From Streptomyces sp. HSG2 (GTDB lineage: Bacteria; Actinomycetota; Actinomycetes; Streptomycetales; Streptomycetaceae): DNA of 64,000 nt. The stretch covers positions 2,480,001 to 2,544,000 of the forward strand of contig NZ_CP066801.1 of assembly GCF_016598575.1 (NCBI RefSeq), given 5' to 3'. Shown here one piece after another: positions 44,866 through 53,635 of the stretch (positions are counted from its first letter, which is position 1; each line of letters begins with the position of its first letter). The position numbers and the translations under genes were made by a program. The notes below the pieces were generated by a model. That model saw nothing but the letters and a program-made list of their open reading frames with translations, was not told the DNA's origin and made no database searches.

Positions 44866-45687
44866 TCAGGCGAGCCAGTAGTAGGGCAGGCGCAGAAGTT
44901 CGGCGGCACGGCAAGCGACAGCCTCGGCATGAGGCGGGGCGCTTTCGTCGGCGAGGCCTCGCGTCAGGTGCAGGTGAAGGGACTGCAAGGTGGCGAAGGT
45001 GTTGAACGCCCAGGCCGGCAGTGGGCCCGGTCCTCCGCCCTCCAGAGCATCCGCCACCACCGTCAGCCACCCGACGGCCTCCTCGCTGTTCAGGCCCGGA
45101 GCTTGGAGGACGCGCGCGAGTGCCCGGGCGAGGCGCGCGTCCTCAGACTGGGTGTAAACGTAGTCGGTCCGCGCAACCGTCATTCTCCGGGCACACAGTT
45201 CGAGTAGTTCGGTGCGGCGGTCGGGCAATACCTTCGCGAATGCAGCGGCAGCATCGGCACCGTGTGCCACAGCGTGCAGCCAGCCCCTGGAGTCGTCCCA
45301 TCCGCGTGTGTCCTGTTCGGCCGGATACCAGGCGGAGAATTCGGCATACCAACTTTCGACAGTGTTCCGGGGCACCAGACCGGGGGTGGTGTGCTCGCGC
45401 AGCAGTATGGCGCAGAGAATCAGCGGTGCGAAGGTTCGCGCCTGCACCTCGGGATGGGTGAAACGGCCGGCGGCAGTGTCGCCAAGCGCCTGGAGGACTC
45501 CGTCGAGATGCCCCCGTCCGATCCATCGGGCAGCACCTGTGTAAGCGTACTCGTCACGGATCCGTGCGTCGGGGGAGATCAACATGGCCGACAGCTCATC
45601 GGCGAGCCGAGAAGCCGATACTCCTCGACGGGGGAAGGGGAAGCCGTCGGCCGCGATCGACGGCCAGTCGAGAGGATCAGAAGTCAT
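44866..45687 (-). CDS. DUF2785 domain-containing protein
   Basis: A 273-residue cytosolic helical protein. Segments matching DUF2785 are LADELSAMLISPDARIRDEYAYTGAARWI, WYAEFSAWYPAEQDTRGWDDSRGWLHAVAHGADAAAAFA and LLELCARRMT, with a terminal LLRLPYYWL. Biochemical role is unknown. It stands alone among IS remnants, 238 bp from the ISAzo13 fragment, and appears to be intact cargo or a stranded host gene. Confidence 0.75.
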   Translation of the reverse strand: MTSDPLDWPSIAADGFPFPRRGVSASRLADELSAMLISPDARIRDEYAYTGAARWIGRGHLDGVLQALGDTAAGRFTHPEVQARTFAPLILCAILLREHTTPGLVPRNTVESWYAEFSAWYPAEQDTRGWDDSRGWLHAVAHGADAAAAFAKVLPDRRTELLELCARRMTVARTDYVYTQSEDARLARALARVLQAPGLNSEEAVGWLTVVADALEGGGPGPLPAWAFNTFATLQSLHLHLTRGLADESAPPHAEAVACRAAELLRLPYYWLA

Positions 45688-45915
45688 CGCACCCGGCTTT
45701 CTTGTCTCACTGTTGGCTGCGCCACGTCGGAGGGCAGGTCGACCCCAAGCTCATTCTCCCCGACCGCCACTCACTGAGCCTTTCCCGGTAAGCACCCGTC
45801 ACTCGTTGTGATCGCGCTGGCGACGCTGCGGCCCGTGGGTCCCCAAGTCCGGTCAGGCGTAAGGCCCCTGGTAAGAACGATCTTGCGACAGATTCTTCTG
45901 ACCGAGGGGCCTCAC

Positions 45916-46074
45916 GTGTCGGCCAGTGTCACATGCACCGCCGTGCTCGATGTGAAGCGGTCCACCGCCGAGCACCTGGCCCGGCTGCTGCGCGACCACC
46001 GCATCGCGGCCGGAACTCGCAGGGGCAGGCGGGCGCTGGGCTGCTTCCGTCAGGCAGTGTTTGTCCTGCGATGG
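45916..46074 (+). pseudogene. IS5-like transposase, N-terminal part (split gene)
   Basis: GTG start, 53 codons: VLDVKRSTAEHLARLLRDHR to ALGCFRQAVFVLRW. It is broken by the IS1182 element at 46075. Joining across that element's CGATGG duplication gives VLRW|FLDGTRLAQL in frame with 47955 onward. Upstream (45688-45915) there is only an imperfect stem AGGCCCCT/AGGGGCCT (45862-45912). Confidence 0.8.
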
Positions 46075-47948
46075 GACTCTGTTGCGCATTTTGCTGCGGG
46101 GTGCTCGTCGGGTCGGGGATGATCGTTCCGTTGGGTCCTGCCGGGTTGTTGCGGGGCCCGGGGAGGACGGTGCTCGGTGTCGATGCGGCCGCAGGGGTTA
46201 CCAGAGGTTCCGGAGTTGACGGCGGCGGTGGCCGCGGTGGTGTTCCCGGACGGCTCGCTGGCGATGCGGGTTCGGGAGGAGTTGGCGGGGGTGTTCGCGG
46301 ACGAGCCGTTCGCGGAGGCGTTCGGTGCGCGCGGGCCGGCGGGATTGTCGCCGGGGATGCTGGCGCTGGTCACGGTGTTGCAGTTCGCGGAGAACCTGAC
46401 CGACCGGCAGGCCGCGGAGGCGGTGCGTGAGCGCCTGTCGTGGAAGTACGCGCTGGGACTGGAGTTGACCGACACCGGTTTCGACTTCACGGTGCTGGCG
46501 AGGTTCCGGGCTCGGCTGGTCGAGCACGGCATGGAGCGCTTGGTCTTCGACCGGCTGCTGGAGCACTGCCGCGGCAAGGGCCTGGTCGGCGGGCGGGAAA
46601 CAGCGCACGGACTCCACGCACGTGATCAGTGCGGTGCGGGACCTGAACCGTCTGGAGCTGGCCGGGGAGAGCGTGCGCGCGGTGCTGGAGGCGCTGGCCG
46701 GTGCGGCGCCGTCCTGGCTGGCGGGCCGGTTCGGGGCTGAGCGGGTCGCCGAGTGGGAGCTGCGGTATGCGGCCCGCGTGGATTCCTGGCGGCTGCCGTC
46801 GTCGAAGACCAGGCGGGACCGGCTCGCCGAGGTCTACGGGCAGGACGCGCTCGTGCTGCTGCGCGCCGTGCGCGAGCCGGATGCCCCCGCTTGGCTGCGC
46901 GAAGTGGAGCCGGTGGAGTTGCTGCGGCGGATCTTCGTGCAGACCTACCACGTCACCTGCAACGCCCGGGGACGGGAGGTGGTCAGGAAGCGGGAGGCCG
47001 ACAGTGACGGCGTCCCGCCCGGACAACTGCGGCTCGCCTCGCCCTACGACGCGGATGCCCGCTGGTCGGCGAAGGGAGACGAGCTGTTCTGGTGCGGCTA
47101 CAAGGTCCACCTCACCGAGACCTGCGACAACGACAACGGCACTGACGGTGCGGGCGGCACTGACGGAACCGCTCCCGCCGCGGCCGGCCGCCCCGCACCT
47201 GATCACGGACGTGGCCACCACCGCCTCGACCGCGCCGGACGTGACTGCCACCGCCGCCATCCAGCACCGCCTGGCCGAACGCCAGGTCAAGCCGGGCGAG
47301 CACTACCTCGACTCCGGCTACCCCTCCGCCGACCTCGTCACCGACGCGGCCCGCGACGGCATCACCATGATCACCCCGCTCCTCGGCGACCACTCCCGCC
47401 AGGCACGGGAGGCCGAGGGCTTCGACAAGGCCGCGTTCCGGATCGACTGGAACACCCGCCAGGTGACCTGCCCCGAGGGCAGCACCAGCACCGGCTGGTA
47501 TCCCGTGCAACAGCACGGCCGCGACGCCATCGTGATCGCCTTCGCCGGCGGTGACTGCCGCCCCTGCCCTCCCGCGAGCGGTGCACCGCTGCCGTCCGCG
47601 GCAATCGCATGCTCACCTGCGGCCCCGCGAGGTCCACGAGCACGTCACCGCCGCCCGCGCCGAGCAGAAGAGCGACACCTGGCAGGCCAAGTACGCCCTG
47701 CGTGCAGGTGTCGAGGGCACCATCAACCAGGCCCTCGACGTCACCGGGATGCGCCGGGCCCGCTACCGCGGCCTGCCCAAGGTCACCCTCCAACACGCCT
47801 TCTCCGCCACCGCGATCAACATCATCCGGCTCGACGCCCACTGGGCCAGCCGCCAGCCCCACCGCACCAGACGATCCTGGACAAGCCGCCTGTCCCGCCT
47901 CGTCTACCAACTCGCCGCGTAGCACCAGCCAAAATGCGCAACAGAGTC
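46075..47948 (+). mobile_element. IS1182 family insertion sequence inserted in an IS5-like transposase gene
   Basis: Perfect 19-bp terminal inverted repeats GACTCTGTTGCGCATTTTG (46075-46093; complement 47930-47948) and a 6-bp target duplication CGATGG (46069-46074 and 47949-47954). 1,874 bp. Excision restores the interrupted gene exactly in frame. Its own transposase is frameshifted. Confidence 0.9.
46177..47922 (+). pseudogene. IS1182 family transposase with three frameshifts
   Basis: The protein is readable only by switching frames. Part 1 is PELTAAVAAVVFPDGSLAMRVREELAG to LEHCRGKGLVGGRETA (46177-~46603). Part 2 is THVISAVRDLNRLELAGESVRAVLEALAG to KGDELFWCGYKVHLTETCDN (to ~47170). Part 3 is AAPHLITDVATTASTAPDVTA to AFAGGDCRPCP (to ~47565). 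Part 4 is RAEQKSDTWQAKYALRAGVEGTINQALDVTGMRRARYRGLPKVTLQH to the stop at 47922. Family motifs survive in all parts, so decay, or base-calling error in GC runs, is recent. Not functional as read. Confidence 0.88.
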
Positions 47949-47954
47949 CGATGG

Positions 47955-48280
47955 TTCCTTGACGGCACGCGCCTGGCCCAACTCCCCCGCGACAACGACC
48001 TGTCGACCTCCACCGCATACCGCTACCTCCACGAGGGGCTGACCGTCCTGGCCGCCGGGGCACCGGACCTTTCGACTGCGCTTGAGCGTGCGAAGGCGGC
48101 CGGGCTTACTCATCTGAACCTCGACGGCACCGTCATCCGGACCGACCGCGTCGCCGCACCCGGCCCCTACGGCGCCGACCTGTGGTGGTCCGGAAAACAC
48201 AAGCACCACGGTGGGAACGTACAGGTCATCGCCACGCCGGACGGCTGGCCGATCTGGGTCTCACCGGTCCGCCCCGGTAC
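47955..48280 (+). pseudogene. IS5-like transposase, middle part (split and truncated)
   Basis: Continues the gene broken at 46074: FLDGTRLAQLPRDNDLSTSTAYRYLHEGLTVLAAGAPDLSTALERAKAAGLTHLNLDGTVIRTDRVAAPGP, then the DDE-domain beginning WWSGKHKHHGGNVQVIATPDGWPIWVSPVRPG. It stops at the IS701 insertion (48281). What follows on the other side of that IS is not transposase, so its 3' part was already missing. Confidence 0.8.
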
Positions 48281-49727
48281 TACAGCCGTGAGTCGCAATC
48301 GCGGTCTCTTCGGTTGCGGGTGGCGTGATGGCATCGGAGGGCCCGGGCTTGGTGGGTGCGTCGCCAGAGCGATTGCGCTGTGACCAGGGCGGCAGCGATC
48401 GGCGGTGGGGGCCAGACGACGCGGTTGAGGAGTCGGCGGATCTCTTCGGCGCTGTAGCGGATCAGCTGCTCAACGGGTCTGGATCCCCCTTTTCGGGATG
48501 GTCGGGCTGGTCGGGTTCCGGGACGGGTGGTGGCGGGCTCGTGGTGTCGTCGGTACGGGTGGCGGTGACGTTCAGGAAGGCGAGGGCGGCCATGGACAAG
48601 GTGATATGGCGCATCCAGGCGTCCCAGGTGCGGACTTCGTAGTGGTCCAGGCCGCAGTCGGACTTCGCGGTCTCGAAGCAGTCCTCGATGGACCAGCGCA
48701 GCCCCATCACGCGGACGATCTCGCTGAGCGGGGTTCCGGTGCGGGCGTGGACGGCGAAGTAGGCGACCTTGGACGCGTCACTGATGGAGCGGCGGACCAG
48801 GAGCAGGTGGACGAAGCCGCGGCGGGGGCCGCCGTCGGAGCCGCCGGGCCAGATGACCTCGGCCAGCGCCCAGTCGTAACGGCGTTCTCCCTTGGTACCC
48901 TTCCCGCACGAGCGCCGCTCGAAGACAAGGGGGACCTTCCGGGTCAGGACATCGACCCGCAGCGGCCCGGTCCCGTGCGTGCTCGCGGTCTCGTCCACGG
49001 GGACGGCCAGCACATACGGGATGCGGCGACGTTCAAGTGCCGCCCTGAGCTCGCGGTCCTGGCCGTAGGCGCTGTCGGCGGCCACCCACCCGAGGGGCAC
49101 ACCAGCCCGGCGGCAGCGTTCCACCATGCGTCGGCCCAGCTCCGGCTTGGTGATGACCTCTTTCGCTCTTGGGCGGGGGATCTTCGCCTCCCGGCACCTG
49201 GCGGCATCCTGGGTCCAGACGGCCGGCACATACGGTTCCCGATCGATCAGTGCCCGTCCGGTGTCGACCGCGTAGGCGCAGAAGACCATGACCTGGCAGT
49301 TCTCGATCTGCCCGGTGACCCCGACGTACTGGCGGGCCACCCCGGCCGATTTGACGCCCTTCTTCAAGAACGCCGTCTCGTCCAGCACGAGCACCCCGTC
49401 CGCACGTCCCAAGTGAGTAACGACGAACGACCGAACACAGTCCCGGAGTTGATCGGGCAACCAGGTCGACCGCGACAGAAACCATTGCACCCTGTCCGGT
49501 GTCGCGTCCCCGACATGCTCGGCGATCTGCCAGCCGTTCTTCCGCTCGACCGGCGCGATCAACGCCTGCAGATACGCCATCGCCGTCCGCCGCCGATCCG
49601 CCCGCCCGAACACCCAGGCCAACGAGGCGAAGAACTCCTCGAACCAGCCCGACCACACCTGCACCGCACGCTCCGTACCCACGTACAGACCAACGCGTTA
49701 CACACTCACAGGACACTCACGGCTGTA
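48281..49727 (-). mobile_element. IS701 family insertion sequence (complete)
   Basis: Terminal inverted repeat TACAGCCGTGAGT (48281-48293; complement 49715-49727) flanked by the 4-bp target duplication GTAC (48277-48280 and 49728-49731). 1,447 bp with one intact transposase. It interrupts the junction of the IS5-like remnant and the CYTH-like gene. Confidence 0.88.
48462..49682 (-). CDS. IS701 family transposase
   Basis: A 406-residue DDE transposase. It has QWFLSRSTWLPDQLRDCVRSFVVTHLGRADGVLVLDETAFLKKGVKSAGVARQYVGVTGQ with the first Asp, VPLGWVAADSAYGQDRELRAALERR with the second, and LRWSIEDCFETAKSDCGLDHYEVRTWDAWMRHITLSMAALAFL with the Glu. Intact, normal length. About 180 bp of non-coding DNA separates its stop from the left terminal repeat. 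Confidence 0.92.
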   Translation of the reverse strand: MGTERAVQVWSGWFEEFFASLAWVFGRADRRRTAMAYLQALIAPVERKNGWQIAEHVGDATPDRVQWFLSRSTWLPDQLRDCVRSFVVTHLGRADGVLVLDETAFLKKGVKSAGVARQYVGVTGQIENCQVMVFCAYAVDTGRALIDREPYVPAVWTQDAARCREAKIPRPRAKEVITKPELGRRMVERCRRAGVPLGWVAADSAYGQDRELRAALERRRIPYVLAVPVDETASTHGTGPLRVDVLTRKVPLVFERRSCGKGTKGERRYDWALAEVIWPGGSDGGPRRGFVHLLLVRRSISDASKVAYFAVHARTGTPLSEIVRVMGLRWSIEDCFETAKSDCGLDHYEVRTWDAWMRHITLSMAALAFLNVTATRTDDTTSPPPPVPEPDQPDHPEKGDPDPLSS

Positions 49728-50960
49728 GTACTGGACGGCTGGGCTTTTCATGCAATCCTTCAGGAACGAGAGCTTCGAGTAGAAGCTGCGTTCGGCGACT
49801 GTGCCCCTCTTGTGAAGGTGTTTCTCAACGAGACGCGTGAGCAGGTCGAGGTCTGTGTCGATCGACGCCGCGTCCATTCCCTCGTGCTGCCGTGTCTCCA
49901 GGTATTCGATCTCGACCTGCCGCAGTTTCTGCTCCGGTGCACCGATGACCGCAATCTCGTCAGTCTCGATACCGAAGCAGTGACCCGTCACCGTGGATAT
50001 CACATTGAGATCAAACCGGGTACGAGTGAAAGAAGGAAGTCGCCGGAACGTCAGCAAGGGATACTCGCGCGCGAGGTACTCCTCGAATTCTCTGTTGGCC
50101 ACCTCAACTCCCTTGCGGAATATCTCCTCGCGCCGGAGGGAGTCTTCACGGAACTTCTTCTGCTTGAGTTGATACTTGCCGTTCGGGCATTCCTGGAAGG
50201 CTATGTGCCCCACCTCGGAATCCGGGTCGATGACTTCGAAGTTGTGCTGCACAAAGTGCCACCGGGTGAACTCGTAGCCTGGGTCGGTGATGAATCCGTC
50301 GAATTCTCTGGCCTCGATGGACTGCCACATGTCGCGAGTGAGCTCCCAGATGGAAACCTCGTCGAGGAGGTTCACCTTCCGCTCGATCTCGATGCCCTGC
50401 TCGTATGTGAAGTATGCGTTTCCCTCGATACGGACGTAGTCCGTCATCGCGTCGCTGACGGTGAGCGCCTGCCGTACCAGATCCGCGATATCCGTGCGGG
50501 CGGGGTGGTCGAAGCGGGCCACCCGGACGAAGAGGACTCCGATGCTGCGCACCCGTCCCAGCACCAGCACCTCCGTGTACGGGCGCGAGACGTTCGTATG
50601 GGTGCGCAGCATCATCAGCGGAACGAGTGACCCGAGGTCGCCAGAAAGCTGTGCGTGTTGCTCCAGTTCCGTTGTGAAGCCGGTGAAGTCCCAGGTCGGG
50701 AACGGCTCCGTGGGCTCGGAGAGCTTCCGTACCGGTCCGTTCGGTGGCACCAGGGAGAGGGAGCGCGCGGCCGTCCCGGCCGGCCGAAGGAACTCCAGAG
50801 CTCGCTCGCTCCCTCCCGACTCATCCTCCAGTCCGACAGCCAGGAGGGGCGCGGATGAGTGCGGCGCGACGGTGTACTGGTGGGCGACGTCACCGAATAT
50901 GAGATTCCTCACCACTGCTCCGCCAGCACTCTCTCCATCCGAAATAATCTGCGCGTCCAA
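49698..50960 (-). CDS. CYTH-like domain protein, C-terminus overwritten by IS701
   Basis: A 420-residue frame whose last ~10 residues (YSRECPVSV) come from the IS701 end; native sequence stops at SPAVQ. The C-terminal half matches the CYTH/triphosphate-tunnel pattern: EIERKVNL (ExExK), GKYQLKQKKF, FGIETDEIAVIG, LRQVEIEYLETR and FYSKLSFLKD. The N-terminal ~185 residues match nothing I know. The TTG at 50960 was chosen because AGGAG lies 5 bases upstream; ATG 50999 is possible. The DNA is visibly less GC-rich than the core, suggesting foreign origin. Substrate (a triphosphate or other polyanion?) is unknown. Confidence 0.65.
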   Translation of the reverse strand: MDAQIISDGESAGGAVVRNLIFGDVAHQYTVAPHSSAPLLAVGLEDESGGSERALEFLRPAGTAARSLSLVPPNGPVRKLSEPTEPFPTWDFTGFTTELEQHAQLSGDLGSLVPLMMLRTHTNVSRPYTEVLVLGRVRSIGVLFVRVARFDHPARTDIADLVRQALTVSDAMTDYVRIEGNAYFTYEQGIEIERKVNLLDEVSIWELTRDMWQSIEAREFDGFITDPGYEFTRWHFVQHNFEVIDPDSEVGHIAFQECPNGKYQLKQKKFREDSLRREEIFRKGVEVANREFEEYLAREYPLLTFRRLPSFTRTRFDLNVISTVTGHCFGIETDEIAVIGAPEQKLRQVEIEYLETRQHEGMDAASIDTDLDLLTRLVEKHLHKRGTVAERSFYSKLSFLKDCMKSPAVQYYSRECPVSV

Positions 50961-51433
50961 AACAACTCCTAGAGCGATTCTCGGCTGAAACGGGCCCATT
51001 TCCGCCCTCGACCGAGAGGGGAGCATCTGTTTTCGGCGAGGGTGGAACATGCCCCGTGGCATTAATCCGGAGACGGCACACCATGCGGTGATGCGAGAAA
51101 TGGCAGGCCGACGGGCGTCGATCGGGCGACCGCAAAGATGCAGATGTGGAGGTTAATCGACTTTCCGATGGGCGTCAAACAGTCGGGAAGTCAGAGGGGG
51201 ACTCCCCATAGAGCGACCCAATTGCCAAAACCACCAGGTGACTGAAGGATATTGAACAGAATGATCCAAATCGCCCCTCACTGCCGCTATGTGAATAAAT
51301 CGGTTATGGATCTGCGGGAGCTCAAGTCCCCCTGGACTTAACCTCCTTGACACCTTCCGCCTGCCCGTGAAGACTTCTCAGTCGATCTTGCTGGAACCGC
51401 ACCCTGCGTTCCGGCCGACCAAACGGGTGGGTC
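50961..51433. promoter_or_regulatory. AT-richer divergent gap between the CYTH-like and gpmI-like genes
   Basis: About 470 bp, the most AT-rich stretch of the window by eye, probably carrying divergent promoters. It contains an inverted repeat AAGTCC-CCCT-GGACTT (51324-51339) about 95 bp before the gpmI-like start, followed by CTTGACACC. No gene was recognised. Confidence 0.4.
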
Positions 51434-52918
51434 ATGATCAGCGAAACCAAGAGACGTGTTCTCCTGCTTGTCCTCGACGGATTCGGCTGGGCCCCGGAGC
51501 GCCCCAACAATCCGCTCACGGAGGCGCGAACTCCGTTTATCGCGGGTCTGGAAAGCCGTCGGCCACCGGCACTCCTGGAGGCATCCGGAACCGTCGTCGG
51601 ACTTCCGCCGGGGCAGGTAGGGAATTCCGAAGTCGGGCACCTGACCATTGGAACGGGCCGCACGATCCCCCAGGCAGCAGTCGTCATCGACCGGGCAATC
51701 GCCGAAGGTGGCCTGCGCGGCCGGCCGGAATTGGGCAGCGTCTTCTCCCGTTCCCGGGCCGCCGGCCGAGACGTCCACCTGATCGGCATCGCCTCGACGG
51801 GCGGCGCCCACGGGCACATCGACCACATCTCCGCGCTGCTCGACCTGGCCAGGGAGTACGGCTGGGCGGAACGCACCCACGTCCACGCGGTGACCGACGG
51901 CCGCGACGTACCGGCCCGCTCCGCACTCGGTGATCTCACCCGACTCGAAGACAAGGGCGCACGACTCGCCACACTCGTCGGGCGGAAACTCGCGATGGAC
52001 CGCTCCGGGCGCACTGAGCGGACCGAGGCCGTCTTCGCCGCCTTGACCGGTGCTGGCCCGGCCCCCGTGACCGACTGGCGCACGGCCGTCGCAGATCAGT
52101 ACGCCGACGGGCACGCCGACGAGAACCTGGAGCCCGTCATCGTGGCCGGGGCGCCGCGCATCACGCCCGGTGACGAGGTCGTCATGACCAACTTCCGCCC
52201 CGACGGCCTGCGTCAGCTCGCCGCACGGTTCGCCGCGGCAGGGCAGCCGCTGACCACCATGACGAAGTACAGCGACGACATCACTGCCTGCCCCGTCTTC
52301 GACCCCGGCCAAGTGGACGGCACCCTGGCCCAGGCGGTGGCCGAGGCCGGCCTGTCCCAGGTACACGTGGCGGAGCGTGAGAAGTTCGGCCATGTCACCT
52401 ACCTACTCAACGGCTATACCCAGACGCTGCAGCCGGCGGAGCGGCATGTCCCGATCGCGAGCAGGACCGACGTCACAGGTTTCGACCAAGCGCCGGAGAT
52501 GTCCGCATCCGCGATCACCGAGGTCCTCCTGGACGAGCTATCCTCCGGGGAGGCCGACTTCATGGTGGCCAACATCGCCAACGTGGACACCGTCGGCCAT
52601 ACCGGTGTGTACGACGCCGTGCGCCACGCTGCCGAGGTGGTCGACACGTGCCTGATTCGGATCGCCGAGGCCGCCGAGCGGCACGGCGTGGTGCTGGTGA
52701 TCACCGCCGACCACGGCAATGGCGAGCGCATGCGTGACGCCGACGGCGTACCCGACACCCGGCACACCGCCAACCCCGTGCCGCTGTGGGTGGTCGGTTC
52801 CGACCACCCCACCTCCGCGACGGGCGATCTCCGCGATATCGCGCCCACCTGCCTCCACCTGCTGGGGGTCGATCCGCCAGCGGCGATGTCCGGCCGAGTT
52901 CTGCGAAGGGCGCTGTGA
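51434..52918 (+). CDS. gpmI: 2,3-bisphosphoglycerate-independent phosphoglycerate mutase-like enzyme
   Basis: A 494-residue alkaline-phosphatase-superfamily enzyme. Two-metal and nucleophile residues are conserved: D15 (LVLDGFG), S65 (GNSEVGHL), H126, D154 (TDGRD), D385/H389 (NVDTVGHTG), D426/H427 (TADHGNG), H444. Substrate arginines R184/R190 (GRKLAMDR) and K317 (EREKFGHVTYLLNG) are kept. The usual NFRxDR motif is NFRPDG, however, so the second arginine is Gly258. It is coupled (TGATG) to a TauD-like gene and embedded in an IS-rich island. It may be a specialised paralogue rather than a glycolytic enzyme; that is inference. Confidence 0.88.
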   Translation: MISETKRRVLLLVLDGFGWAPERPNNPLTEARTPFIAGLESRRPPALLEASGTVVGLPPGQVGNSEVGHLTIGTGRTIPQAAVVIDRAIAEGGLRGRPELGSVFSRSRAAGRDVHLIGIASTGGAHGHIDHISALLDLAREYGWAERTHVHAVTDGRDVPARSALGDLTRLEDKGARLATLVGRKLAMDRSGRTERTEAVFAALTGAGPAPVTDWRTAVADQYADGHADENLEPVIVAGAPRITPGDEVVMTNFRPDGLRQLAARFAAAGQPLTTMTKYSDDITACPVFDPGQVDGTLAQAVAEAGLSQVHVAEREKFGHVTYLLNGYTQTLQPAERHVPIASRTDVTGFDQAPEMSASAITEVLLDELSSGEADFMVANIANVDTVGHTGVYDAVRHAAEVVDTCLIRIAEAAERHGVVLVITADHGNGERMRDADGVPDTRHTANPVPLWVVGSDHPTSATGDLRDIAPTCLHLLGVDPPAAMSGRVLRRAL

Positions 52919-53610
52919 TGACGCCACACCAGCCGTTTGACACCGTGTGGTTCGAGATACCGAAGGAGCTCGCCGAGAGCACGCCAGACGTACTGCAGGC
53001 CGAGCTCCGGCAGTACGCGGAACGCCACCTCGACGGTTCCCCGGGCTACTTCCTGTTGGCCGGGCTCGACCACCTCGACCTGGACGGATATCGGTCCTTC
53101 GCGGTGGCGGCGTCCAGCGCGCTCGGCCGACTCATGCCGCAGGACGGCGCGGGCTCGCTGTTGCGGGAGGTCCGCGACCGGGGCGTGGCGCTCGGCGAAG
53201 GTTCCACCGGGCGGTACTCCGACTCCCGCACGGGCGGGAATCTGCACACCGACTCCCCGCACCGGCCAACCGCCGTCCCCGATTACTTCACACTGACGTG
53301 CGTCCACCAGGCTGCCATCGGAGGCGACCTGCTCCTGGTCAGGCTGGCCGACGTCGTCGAGCGCCTGCGGGACCATCCCGATGCGTTGGAAACCCTGCGC
53401 AGACCCATGCACTTCGACACCCGTGACGACACCCCGGGCGTCCCGCGAACCGTGCTCCGCCCCGTCCTGGAGACCAAGGATAACCGGGAGCACGTCCACT
53501 ACCTGCGGGAGTACATCGAGATCGGGCACCGGCAGCCCGGTGTCCCCCTCTCACCCCGGAACAGACCAGTGCTCTCGACGCCCTGGACGAACTGCTACCG
53601 TCGCCCAGTG
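52918..53610 (+). pseudogene. TauD/TfdA-type dioxygenase, frameshifted and 3'-truncated
   Basis: The start overlaps the gpmI-like stop. The fold is clear up to about residue 210: RYSDSRTGGNLHTDSPHRPTAVPDYFTLTCVHQAAIGGDLLLV contains the iron-binding H-x-D, then RRPMHFDTRDD, RTVLRPVLE and HYLREYIEIGH. At the C-run 53544-53548 one base appears missing: the +1 frame then reads PLTPEQTSALDALDELL, as expected for the family. Shortly after, near 53607, the sequence switches to a transposase-like protein, so the distal iron histidine is lost. Not functional as read. Confidence 0.8.
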
Positions 53611-53635
53611 CACCGGCCGCAAGCGGACACTCACC

